From NCBI GenBank assembly GCA_028282865.1, contig JANQHA010000661.1, forward strand, positions 1 through 5,052: 5,052 nt of DNA. The letters are read 5' to 3'. Numbering within the stretch: the stretch's first letter is position 1; the number at the start of each line of letters is the position of its first letter. Source of the stretch: Oligoflexales bacterium (GTDB taxonomy: Bacteria > Bdellovibrionota_B > Oligoflexia > Oligoflexales > CACXFL01). The translations under genes and the position numbers were made by a program. The notes beneath the pieces are model-generated. The model was not told the DNA's origin, did not search any database, and saw only the letters and a program-made list of their open reading frames with translations. Positions 1-5,052 of the stretch are shown piece by piece.

Positions 1-1
1 C

Positions 2-673
2 TCTTATAGGGTGGCGCTCCCCCACTTCCGGGCACGTATATTCATCGGTACCCGCCATAATTTTCGCTGGAGGCCTTACTACCGAATTCATCAACATACA
101 AGATACCGGCAACTACCACGCAAACCATATAGACCAGGCAGGTTCCGACATAAGCCAAGACGGCATGTTCGTAATCCACATCACCAAGATAGAAACCATG
201 GCAATGTAAATAGAGGCCATCGCGGCCATCGCAGAGACCAAGGTAACGTCAATCAAGGTAGGAGAAGCCAACATAGAAACAATGGTAGTGTAAATAGAGG
301 TAATCGAAACGGTCAGAGAAACCGCGGTAACGTCCACCAAGGTAGAAGAAGTCAAAACAGAAATCATGGCAATGTCAGCCGAGGAAACCGAAACCAGAAT
401 AGAAACAATGGCAATGTAAATAGAGGCAATCGTGGCCATCGCAGAGACCAAGGTAACGTCAATCAAGGTAGAAGAAACCAAAACAGAAATCATGGCAATG
501 TAAATAGAGGGAACCGAAGTGGTCAGAGAAACCGCGGTAACGTCAACCAAGGTAGAAGAAACCAACACAGGACCAATGATAACGTTAACCAAGGGCGCAG
601 GGGAAGGTCAGAGCGCGGGGCTAATAGGGGACCTAATCAAGACCGACGCAGAAGAAATGGCGGTCGCCGATAG
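2..673 (+). CDS. Arg/Asn/Gly-rich tandem-repeat protein, probably 5'-partial
   Basis: I do not recognise this protein. The frame stays open to the left edge, so the gene probably starts upstream. A GTG at 11 is the only candidate start close to the edge and would give 220 residues, but too little sequence precedes it to judge a ribosome site. Numbered from that GTG, residues 1-60 are rich in Arg, His, Tyr and Pro. Residues 61-200 are ten uninterrupted 14-residue repeats, and residues 201-220 form an Arg-rich tail ending at TAG 671-673. The repeats contain no Lys, Cys or aromatic residues and almost no acidic ones, so the protein is extremely basic. This frame is chosen because copies differ often at third codon positions (ggt/ggc/ggg, gta/gtc, aat/aac, cgc/cgt, aga/agg), as expected under selection for the protein. 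Binding to nucleic acid or to an anionic surface polymer is plausible from charge alone. A signal peptide upstream of the window is possible but unseen. Confidence 0.6.
   Translation, partial: SYRVALPHFRARIFIGTRHNFRWRPYYRIHQHTRYRQLPRKPYRPGRFRHKPRRHVRNPHHQDRNHGNVNRGHRGHRRDQGNVNQGRRSQHRNNGSVNRGNRNGQRNRGNVHQGRRSQNRNHGNVSRGNRNQNRNNGNVNRGNRGHRRDQGNVNQGRRNQNRNHGNVNRGNRSGQRNRGNVNQGRRNQHRTNDNVNQGRRGRSERGANRGPNQDRRRRNGGRR
191..610 (+). repeat. Ten tandem 42-bp coding repeats in two 210-bp super-repeats
   Basis: Ten units of exactly 42 bp start at 191, 233, 275, 317, 359, 401, 443, 485, 527 and 569. Each encodes 14 residues with the pattern R-N-x-G-N-V-N-[RQ]-G-x-R-x-x-x. Arg1, Val6, Gly9 and Arg11 are present in all ten units; Gly4 and Asn5 are in nine. 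Units 1-4 match units 6-9 one-to-one, so the array reads as a 210-bp block (191-400) duplicated to 401-610. For example, the stretch at 231-261 recurs at 441-471, and the stretch starting at 311 recurs at 521. The last unit is the most diverged (Asp at position 4). No unit carries an indel, so the reading frame is intact throughout. Confidence 0.95.
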
Positions 674-743
674 ACCTTAGCAGGCTATATGATTTGTCGT
701 GTCGGGTTTACGCAAGTCTCTGGCGATGAAACTTTAGGCCATA

Positions 744-1565
744 CTAGTCGGTGCCAACAACTGACCCCGCTATCACAATATTCTTCTTGTTCCTAATGAT
801 GTGAAACTGAAAAGCCCGTTCGTTTTTTGTCTTTGAGACAGCTTTGTAAAACTGCTCAAAAAATCCAATGATGAACCGATCACTCTTGGGATAACTTGAA
901 GGGAAGCCTCCCCCTGCGCCAGAATAACCTTTGTATACCCAGGTGATTATATCGCCAATCTTCAAACCTAACGTTATAAATAACTCGCCAGATGGAGTGA
1001 GAGAGTCGATTATCTTATACCCCTTCCGCAAGCCATTTTCATAATAAGGTGTCAATATAAGACTGTTAATAAGGGCTTTGGTATCGAGATTAAATTTATG
1101 CCCATCAATTATGTGAATACTTACTTCATCAGCATAGACTTTTCCATCCTGATCCGTAAGCATCGCACGAAATTTATGTTCACCAAATCTCTTCAATATG
1201 CACCTCGGAGAGAGGTTTGAGGTTGACAGTAAACAGTCTACATTGCGATTACTTAATGAATCATTCGAACTGATAGCTTCAAATTTTTTGGTGGTGCCAA
1301 AGCGATAAGTCCATTGACTAGCTATTATTTTAGTAGAACTAAGCAATTCTATGTTGCGGGACTCAATTGGACTTACGTTATATCCTGTGCTTTTAAATAA
1401 GCCATAATTAAAGCTCCACTTGCGAGCATTAGACCTATCAAAGGTTGGAAACAGAAACAACTTTGCTTCTTTACTCTCGAATGCAGATACAGGTACATCT
1501 TTTATGTCAGAAGTATTCTGAGTTTTGCATGAGCTTAAAAACAAAATTAACAATAATAATCTCAT
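744..1565 (-). CDS. Lipoprotein with C-terminal GspC-like PDZ domain
   Basis: This is a 273-residue predicted lipoprotein. Residues 1-12 are a short hydrophobic signal and the lipobox Leu-Ser-Ser-Cys places the lipidated Cys at 13. Lys follows it rather than Asp, so outer-membrane sorting is likely by Enterobacteria rules. Residues about 75-154 resemble an Ig/PKD-like beta domain (Trp near 85, then an H-K-F-R-A-M-L-T-D-Q-D-G strand pattern) and hold Cys111 and Cys122, which could form a disulfide. Residues about 164-268 resemble the PDZ domain of GspC: GYKI, then SGELF, LGLKIGDII, a helix, and a final strand pair around the Arg-Asn turn. The loop after GDII is longer than usual (about 210-230, Gly-rich). 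GspC itself is an inner-membrane protein with an HR domain, which is missing here, so this is a relative of the PDZ part only. No other secretion genes are nearby. The ATG at 1565 is preferred over a TTG at 1577 because it has a well-placed ribosome site. Confidence 0.8.
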   Translation of the reverse strand: MRLLLLILFLSSCKTQNTSDIKDVPVSAFESKEAKLFLFPTFDRSNARKWSFNYGLFKSTGYNVSPIESRNIELLSSTKIIASQWTYRFGTTKKFEAISSNDSLSNRNVDCLLSTSNLSPRCILKRFGEHKFRAMLTDQDGKVYADEVSIHIIDGHKFNLDTKALINSLILTPYYENGLRKGYKIIDSLTPSGELFITLGLKIGDIITWVYKGYSGAGGGFPSSYPKSDRFIIGFFEQFYKAVSKTKNERAFQFHIIRNKKNIVIAGSVVGTD

Positions 1566-1570
1566 CTGAT

Positions 1571-1575
1571 TCTCC
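1571..1575 (-). promoter_or_regulatory. Ribosome binding site fixing the lipoprotein start
   Basis: On the minus strand the bases read GGAGA, with GGAG lying six bases before the ATG at 1565-1563. The in-frame TTG at 1577-1575 overlaps this site and has no site of its own. The ATG is therefore the likely start, and it also gives a signal peptide that begins directly with Met-Arg followed by the hydrophobic run. Confidence 0.75.
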
Positions 1576-1587
1576 AATATTAACTAT

Positions 1588-1623
1588 ATGACAGCACAGA
1601 TCCGCTATCGGATGACAGCGCTG
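1588..1623. repeat. Direct and inverted repeat cluster, possible operator
   Basis: ATGACAGC occurs at 1588-1595 and again at 1612-1619, 24 bp apart in start position. Between the copies lies a perfect inverted repeat, ATCCG (1600-1604) and CGGAT (1609-1613), with a 4-base centre. The second copy runs into the palindrome CAGCGCTG (1616-1623). The cluster sits 23-58 bp upstream of the lipoprotein ATG, where a regulator site or promoter would be expected. The spacing of 24 bp is a little more than two helical turns. A TATAGT hexamer on the minus strand (1589-1584) overlaps the near copy and could be a -10 box, but no convincing -35 box accompanies it. The role is inferred from position only. Confidence 0.35.
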
Positions 1624-1647
1624 AAATATTAGCACCGTAACGCGTGG

Positions 1648-1682
1648 ATTGAAAACACCCCTGAAAGTTCAATATTTTCAAT
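1648..1682. repeat. 8-bp inverted repeat downstream of the 516-residue gene
   Basis: ATTGAAAA (1648-1655) and TTTTCAAT (1675-1682) are perfect complements separated by 19 bases. They lie 43-77 bp beyond the stop of the 516-residue gene. They could form a weak AT-rich hairpin that helps end that transcript, but there is no following U-run, so it is not a standard intrinsic terminator. It may be chance in AT-rich DNA. Confidence 0.25.
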
Positions 1683-1724
1683 AACTTATATTTACTCCAG
1701 GCGGAACTTCACCCTTTTTACAGG

Positions 1725-3275
1725 TTAAGCGCTTTTAGAGGTCGCAGAGAAGATAATCGGCTTTGTCGCTTTTACACTTTCTTTGCCTAAAGCCTCCGAG
1801 GAGCTAACCTTAGATATATTTTCAGTTCCGTGAGCAGCAGCGACCATCTTAGCGGCGCTAGCTGTGGCGGCAAACATTTCCGTGAGCTGATCAAGGCTGT
1901 ATTGGCTCATAATATCTCTAGCACGAATCGTTCTTACGATAGAATCAGCCTTAATCGCATCTTCTAAAGAATTCTCGCCAAGCTTCTTCATCGCGTCGGC
2001 CTGGACTATGGACTGATCTACTATAGTATCTCTCGCTTCAATTTTGGCGTCTAACGCATTCACCCATGCACGGATGATTCCATACTGGGTACGACTTTTA
2101 GTAAAGTCTTTCTGTACATGGTCTGTTACGCCTTCTACAGTCACAGGATAAAACTGGCGAATATTCGCCAAGTGCTTTTGATGATTTTCCCTAAGGTCAT
2201 TGTAGATGTTAGATACATACCTTCTAAAGTTTAGTCGGTCTACGAACTGAACAAATGCTTCTCTATCCTTGCCAGCGGCGACATGCCCTCGCAAGTGAAA
2301 CTCCCTACTGTCTCGCCGATTATCGACCATTTTATCTAGGTGAAAACCCCGACTTTCTTGCAGGCTATCATACGAAGCCTTTTCGTCAGATTTTGCGACA
2401 AGACCCTTAGCATAATCCCTTATAAAGGTTTGGAGAAACATTTTTTCTACCTGTTTTTTAAATACGGCTGCGTCGGCAATAACAACCTTCGCCATATTTA
2501 TTTGAGCCATCCATTGTTCGAAAGTGCGTTGAATCTGCTCTCTCTGACTCTCATGAAAAAGCCGATCGGTTATTTCTAGAAGAATTTCCATCGGAGAAAT
2601 CTCTGCTCTTTTATCAAGAACTCTTTGGGTTATGCTAGGTTCGGCAGCTTGATCAATCCTATCTTTCAAAAACACCTTAGTAGGACTAAACTCTTTTAAG
2701 TAGCGCAGCAAAAACATATTCCATTTACGTTGATCCCATATCAAGTGATTGTACTCAACACGTTCTAGCCGCCGGTCACGCTCTTCCATACTGGCAGTTT
2801 CAATCTTGCGAGTATTTTCCAGGGAGTTTTGTATCTGGCGCTCCATATAAAACTCTCGAAGCTTCTGCAAATCGACTAGCATGTCTCGATTGTGAAGCTC
2901 AGCTTCAAACTCCAAGACCGCACTTCTGCCCATTATCCTGCGAACTTCCTCGTGCTCTCGCGCGAACCGCCGCATCCGCCGATGCCACTCCCAGTTTAGT
3001 GGAGTCTGAGTCAAGGACTCGTTAACCCCCAAAGATTGGATAGCATTTTTGAAGGCCGGGTGCTCAAGCAAGACCGCAGCACCCAAAGGGAATCTTTCAA
3101 AGATATCTTTCAGGAGGTCATTATGAGTTTTCTGATTAATTCCGACGAAATCAGTGCTACCCTTTAGTTTATAGTCAGGAAGAGGCACAATGACCTTTAG
3201 AGGCTTCTGAAACTCCTCTGCCAGGGGGTCAGCCGACTGCCAGGCTAACTGCTTATCTGTGATTTTAATGGACAT
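1725..3275 (-). CDS. Cysteine-free, mostly helical protein of unknown function
   Basis: I do not recognise this 516-residue protein. It has no signal peptide or membrane segment, so it is probably cytoplasmic. It contains no cysteine at all. Residues 1-90 are mixed, with short Pro-containing segments. Residues about 93-260 are dense in Arg, Glu and Gln with regular hydrophobic spacing, including M-R-R-F-A-R-E-H-E-E-V-R-R near 101-113 and an R-D-R-R-L-E-R-V run near 166-173, suggesting long amphipathic helices or coiled coil. Residues 260-470 continue as helices. A short motif recurs as SRGFHL (308-313) and SREFHL (323-328). The tail from about 465 is Ala/Ser-rich and ends in Lys/Ser residues, probably flexible. 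The ATG at 3275 is supported by a strong purine-rich site AGGGGAGG at 3290-3283, seven bases upstream. A structural or scaffold role is possible from the helical content, but no catalytic motif is visible. Confidence 0.8.
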   Translation of the reverse strand: MSIKITDKQLAWQSADPLAEEFQKPLKVIVPLPDYKLKGSTDFVGINQKTHNDLLKDIFERFPLGAAVLLEHPAFKNAIQSLGVNESLTQTPLNWEWHRRMRRFAREHEEVRRIMGRSAVLEFEAELHNRDMLVDLQKLREFYMERQIQNSLENTRKIETASMEERDRRLERVEYNHLIWDQRKWNMFLLRYLKEFSPTKVFLKDRIDQAAEPSITQRVLDKRAEISPMEILLEITDRLFHESQREQIQRTFEQWMAQINMAKVVIADAAVFKKQVEKMFLQTFIRDYAKGLVAKSDEKASYDSLQESRGFHLDKMVDNRRDSREFHLRGHVAAGKDREAFVQFVDRLNFRRYVSNIYNDLRENHQKHLANIRQFYPVTVEGVTDHVQKDFTKSRTQYGIIRAWVNALDAKIEARDTIVDQSIVQADAMKKLGENSLEDAIKADSIVRTIRARDIMSQYSLDQLTEMFAATASAAKMVAAAHGTENISKVSSSEALGKESVKATKPIIFSATSKSA

Positions 3276-3282
3276 CCTAGGC

Positions 3283-3290
3283 CCTCCCCT
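3283..3290 (-). promoter_or_regulatory. Strong ribosome binding site of the 516-residue gene
   Basis: On the minus strand the bases read AGGGGAGG, ending seven bases before the ATG at 3275. This is the strongest Shine-Dalgarno match in the window and implies efficient translation of the unknown protein. Confidence 0.65.
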
Positions 3291-3313
3291 CTAATATTTC
3301 GGGGATTTAGCAA

Positions 3314-3335
3314 AAATCTTTAGATTTAATATTAA
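3314..3335. promoter_or_regulatory. AT-rich palindromes in the divergent promoter region
   Basis: The 129 bp between the 516-residue gene (minus) and the tRNA (plus) must hold promoters for both. AAATCT (3314-3319) and AGATTT (3322-3327) form a perfect inverted repeat with a two-base centre, followed by the palindrome TTAATATTAA (3326-3335). They lie about 40-60 bp upstream of the minus-strand ATG, a typical place for a promoter or operator. No convincing paired -35/-10 set is seen for the minus strand. Palindromes of this size can arise by chance in AT-rich DNA. Confidence 0.25.
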
Positions 3336-3349
3336 TTTCAACTACCTAC

Positions 3350-3378
3350 TTGAGCCATAGATGCGGATTTGATAGTGT
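3350..3378 (+). promoter_or_regulatory. Possible promoter of the tRNA gene
   Basis: TTGAGC (3350-3355) and TAGTGT (3373-3378) are separated by 17 bases and match the sigma-70 -35 and -10 boxes only moderately. A TG one base before the -10 hexamer (3370-3371) fits an extended -10 element. Transcription would begin near 3385, leaving about 20 bases of 5' leader for RNase P to remove. An alternative -10 reading, GATAGT at 3371, matches better but leaves only a 15-base spacer. Confidence 0.35.
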
Positions 3379-3404
3379 TTTCAGCTCTGACTGAGATTCT
3401 CTAT

Positions 3405-3478
3405 GGGACCATAGCTCAGTTGGTTAGAGCAGCCGGCTCATAACCGGCTGGTCCCAGGTTCAAGTCCTGGTGGTCCCA
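3405..3478 (+). tRNA. tRNA with CAU anticodon (tRNA-Met by anticodon, possibly tRNA-Ile2)
   Basis: A complete 74-base cloverleaf with no mismatches. The acceptor stem is GGGACCA (3405-3411) with TGGTCCC (3471-3477). The D stem is GCTC/GAGC, the anticodon stem GCCGG/CCGGC (3432-3436, 3444-3448) with loop CTCATAA, and the T stem CCAGG/CCTGG. The anticodon CAT is at 3439-3441, the discriminator is A3478, and CCA is not encoded. The first pair is G-C, so it is not a bacterial initiator, which normally has a C-A mismatch there. Between elongator Met and the Ile2 species that is modified to lysidine by TilS, the C29-G41 pair and the overall stem composition favour Ile2. However, pair 4-69 is A-T rather than the C-G of E. 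coli Ile2, so the amino acid identity is left open. Confidence 0.93.
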
Positions 3479-3479
3479 C

Positions 3480-3487
3480 TTTTTTTT
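3480..3487 (+). terminator. T-run directly after the tRNA
   Basis: Eight consecutive T begin two bases after the tRNA discriminator. The stable acceptor and T-arm helices immediately upstream may act together with this U-tract to end transcription. No separate downstream hairpin is visible, so this would be a terminator that borrows the tRNA fold. Confidence 0.45.
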
Positions 3488-3630
3488 AAGTTACCGCAAA
3501 CACACCTATAATCCCTGTCATTCAAGATGTTCATAGGTTCTCCACCATGAGAGGCTCTTATTTTGGGATATCCTCTGATAGGCCATTAACAGCATCCCTT
3601 TGGAGCAGCAAACTTTTTTAGCTATATTTT
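3488..3630. other. Intergenic spacer without recognised gene
   Basis: This spacer separates the tRNA from the convergent end of the 462-residue lipoprotein gene. A 24-codon frame from an ATG at 3547 lacks a ribosome site and looks random. AGAGG and CCTCT copies and T-runs (near 3614 and 3625) are present, but no clear stem followed by a U-run on the minus strand was found to end the lipoprotein transcript. No copy of the tRNA 3' end was seen, so there is no sign of an attachment-site duplication. Confidence 0.5.
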
Positions 3631-5019
3631 TTACCGAACCAGCTCTTCCAGCTGCTCTCCCCACACTCTAACGGTCTTTAACTTATCGAAGTCAGGTATT
3701 TTACCTAGCGCAGGCACTTTAAAAAGAGCAATGCGAAGCGTCGGTGATCGACCGCTATTAGTGCGATCTATCATGGTTCCAAAGTGGTGAAGAAACAACT
3801 CGAGGCGATTATAATGCTCAATCGCTACCGGTATACTTAACTTATGAGCTGAAACTGAGCCCACAAACAGCACTGCCTCGCCAGCGGAAAAATCAGGAGT
3901 ATCAGTGATTGAAAGGTTGTATTGGCCAGCAATACGATTGAGTGCTTCACGGGTTTTAATCAAAACATGACGCTCTTCATTAAGGAGCTCTGGAGATTTC
4001 TCTTTTCCAGTATCGACCTGAGCTATTTCGATTATTTCAGCAGTCCGGTTCTTGCCATCTAACGCCATCCAAGGGAGTGGAAATGGTTTGACATCGCTTC
4101 CCGAGCTAACCTTTTTCGGAAACGCGGCTATTTGAAAAGTCATACACTCATCGGAAACACTAGCATTAATACGCTCACTAATAGGATACTGTCTAAATGA
4201 CAGCTCATGGGTAAAGAGCAAACCCTTTGTATCGTAAGAGCTACTGTGAGCAAATGTCATAAAAATTCGCCCAGCAAGCGGGAGTATACAACTGTTAGAC
4301 TGACTAAAATAGAGTTTGTACTTATCCAGATCAGTCTTCATCAAAGCATCATACTCGTAGTCTTCTATATCACCATAATCTTTTAATTCGTCTAGCAGCC
4401 AGGTAAGTGTTTTCTTGTCATCAAATATCCGTAGGAATAAGCTACGATTAGGCACTCTAGGAACAACCCTATATAATAGAGTATGCCAGGTAAAATCTTT
4501 ATCGTACTTATAATAAAGAGGTCTAACATAATACTCACCACGAGCCGTAGCCAGCTCTCTGCGGTCTGGCTCTTTAAGTTTTAACTTAAACGAAAGCTGA
4601 CCAGATTTTATCATGTCGATGGTGACCTTAGATTCGGTGGCAAAAAGAGCGTAAGCCTTATCTTTATTAATCTCTTTTGGTCCAGCGATAGCTGTTAGCT
4701 TATAGTCACACTCACGAGGAATCTTAATACGGATTTTCCCAGCATCTAGATCAGCTAACTCGCCGTACCATTGCTGGATATAACTCTTCTTCTCTTGGAG
4801 ATCCCGACAAGGGACCTTGTGGGAGTTGTCTTCTCCTAGAGACAAGGTCAGGAGGTAATGGGTCGAGGCAGACTTAGCGCTTTCAGCAGGGCTTGGATCT
4901 GAGGATAAGCTACTGGAATTGGACTGGTCTAAACTGTGGAATTTACAGGAGCTAAGTATCCCCGAGAAGGCGAGTATAGCTACCCAGAAACCACCGACCA
5001 AATATTTGACAGATTGCAT
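3631..5019 (-). CDS. Large lipoprotein of unknown function
   Basis: I do not recognise this 462-residue predicted lipoprotein. Lys5 precedes a hydrophobic segment at 6-21, and the lipobox Leu-Ser-Ser-Cys puts the lipidated Cys at 25, followed by Lys, so outer-membrane location is likely. Residues about 31-55 are Ser/Asp/Pro/Ala-rich, a typical flexible tether. The mature part has just four more cysteines (71, 104, 244, 292), which could form two disulfides in the periplasm. Residues about 54-150 alternate polar and hydrophobic residues and look like a beta domain. The region 160-300 is rich in Tyr and Asp. Residues about 345-462 contain a helix (about 347-367), a strand-like V-L-F-V-G-S segment (383-388) and an L-E-L-F-L-H-H helix (406-412). 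No catalytic motif is evident. The ATG at 5019 has a GAGGG site (5032-5028) eight bases upstream. The promoter lies at or beyond the right edge. Confidence 0.8.
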   Translation of the reverse strand: MQSVKYLVGGFWVAILAFSGILSSCKFHSLDQSNSSSLSSDPSPAESAKSASTHYLLTLSLGEDNSHKVPCRDLQEKKSYIQQWYGELADLDAGKIRIKIPRECDYKLTAIAGPKEINKDKAYALFATESKVTIDMIKSGQLSFKLKLKEPDRRELATARGEYYVRPLYYKYDKDFTWHTLLYRVVPRVPNRSLFLRIFDDKKTLTWLLDELKDYGDIEDYEYDALMKTDLDKYKLYFSQSNSCILPLAGRIFMTFAHSSSYDTKGLLFTHELSFRQYPISERINASVSDECMTFQIAAFPKKVSSGSDVKPFPLPWMALDGKNRTAEIIEIAQVDTGKEKSPELLNEERHVLIKTREALNRIAGQYNLSITDTPDFSAGEAVLFVGSVSAHKLSIPVAIEHYNRLELFLHHFGTMIDRTNSGRSPTLRIALFKVPALGKIPDFDKLKTVRVWGEQLEELVR

Positions 5020-5052
5020 AATTCTGACCCTCGACGACTTAAAATCTTAAAG

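Noticed and set aside
113..592. 159-residue hydrophobic open frame on the minus strand across the repeat array
   Set aside because: It lies codon-on-codon opposite the plus-strand repeat protein. The frequent wobble changes between repeat units are silent on the plus strand but alter residues (such as Thr/Ala) on the minus strand. The open frame is a by-product of stop-free 42-bp repeats.
191..610. CRISPR array
   Set aside because: The 42-bp units are directly adjacent with no unique spacers and encode a continuous periodic protein.
674..743. Possible shared terminator between the convergent genes
   Set aside because: I found no stem with an adjacent T-run or A-run in these 70 bases.
2340..2579. 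79-residue plus-strand open frame
   Set aside because: It lies entirely inside the well-supported 516-residue gene on the other strand, has no convincing ribosome site and no recognisable features.
3547..3621. 24-codon plus-strand frame in the spacer after the tRNA
   Set aside because: There is no Shine-Dalgarno sequence before the ATG and the peptide has no recognisable character.
3405..3630. Integrated element at the tRNA 3' end
   Set aside because: There is no integrase gene nearby and I saw no second copy of the tRNA 3' sequence in the window.
3603..3657. GAGCAGC (3603-3609) and GCTGCTC (3651-3657) inverted repeat at the end of the 462-residue gene
   Set aside because: The 7-base arms are 41 bases apart, one arm lies within the coding end, and no U-run follows on the minus strand, so a terminator role is not supported.

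Overview
The window looks like chromosomal DNA of a Gram-negative (diderm) bacterium. Two of its four protein genes begin with a lipoprotein signal peptide ending in a Leu-Ser-Ser-Cys lipobox. One of these also carries a C-terminal PDZ-like domain of the type II secretion protein C (GspC) kind. Base composition is moderate and slightly AT-rich. The set of exported proteins without familiar relatives resembles predatory or environmental deltaproteobacteria-like groups such as Bdellovibrionota/Oligoflexia, but this is a weak guess because no taxonomic marker protein is present.

Layout from left to right. (1) 2-673, plus strand: the 3' part of a gene for a very basic Arg/Asn/Gly protein. Its core is ten exact-length 14-residue repeats (42 bp each, 191-610), arranged as two 210-bp super-repeats. 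(2) 744-1565, minus strand: a 273-residue lipoprotein with a possible Ig/PKD-like middle and a GspC-like PDZ end, convergent with the first gene. (3) 1566-1724: a spacer with a compact cluster of direct and inverted repeats just upstream of that lipoprotein gene. (4) 1725-3275, minus strand: a 516-residue, cysteine-free, mostly helical protein that I do not recognise. (5) 3276-3404: an AT-rich divergent promoter region. (6) 3405-3478, plus strand: a complete tRNA with a CAU anticodon, with no encoded CCA, followed by a run of eight T. (7) 3479-3630: a spacer with no gene. (8) 3631-5019, minus strand: a second unrecognised lipoprotein of 462 residues.

No operon is evident. The three complete minus-strand genes are separated by 159 bp or more, and a tRNA gene on the opposite strand splits two of them. 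I see no transposase, integrase, CRISPR array or defence-gene signature. The most unusual element is the tandem-repeat gene at the left edge. The most informative functional clue is the PDZ domain of the 744-1565 lipoprotein. Whether these envelope proteins work together cannot be told from the sequence.
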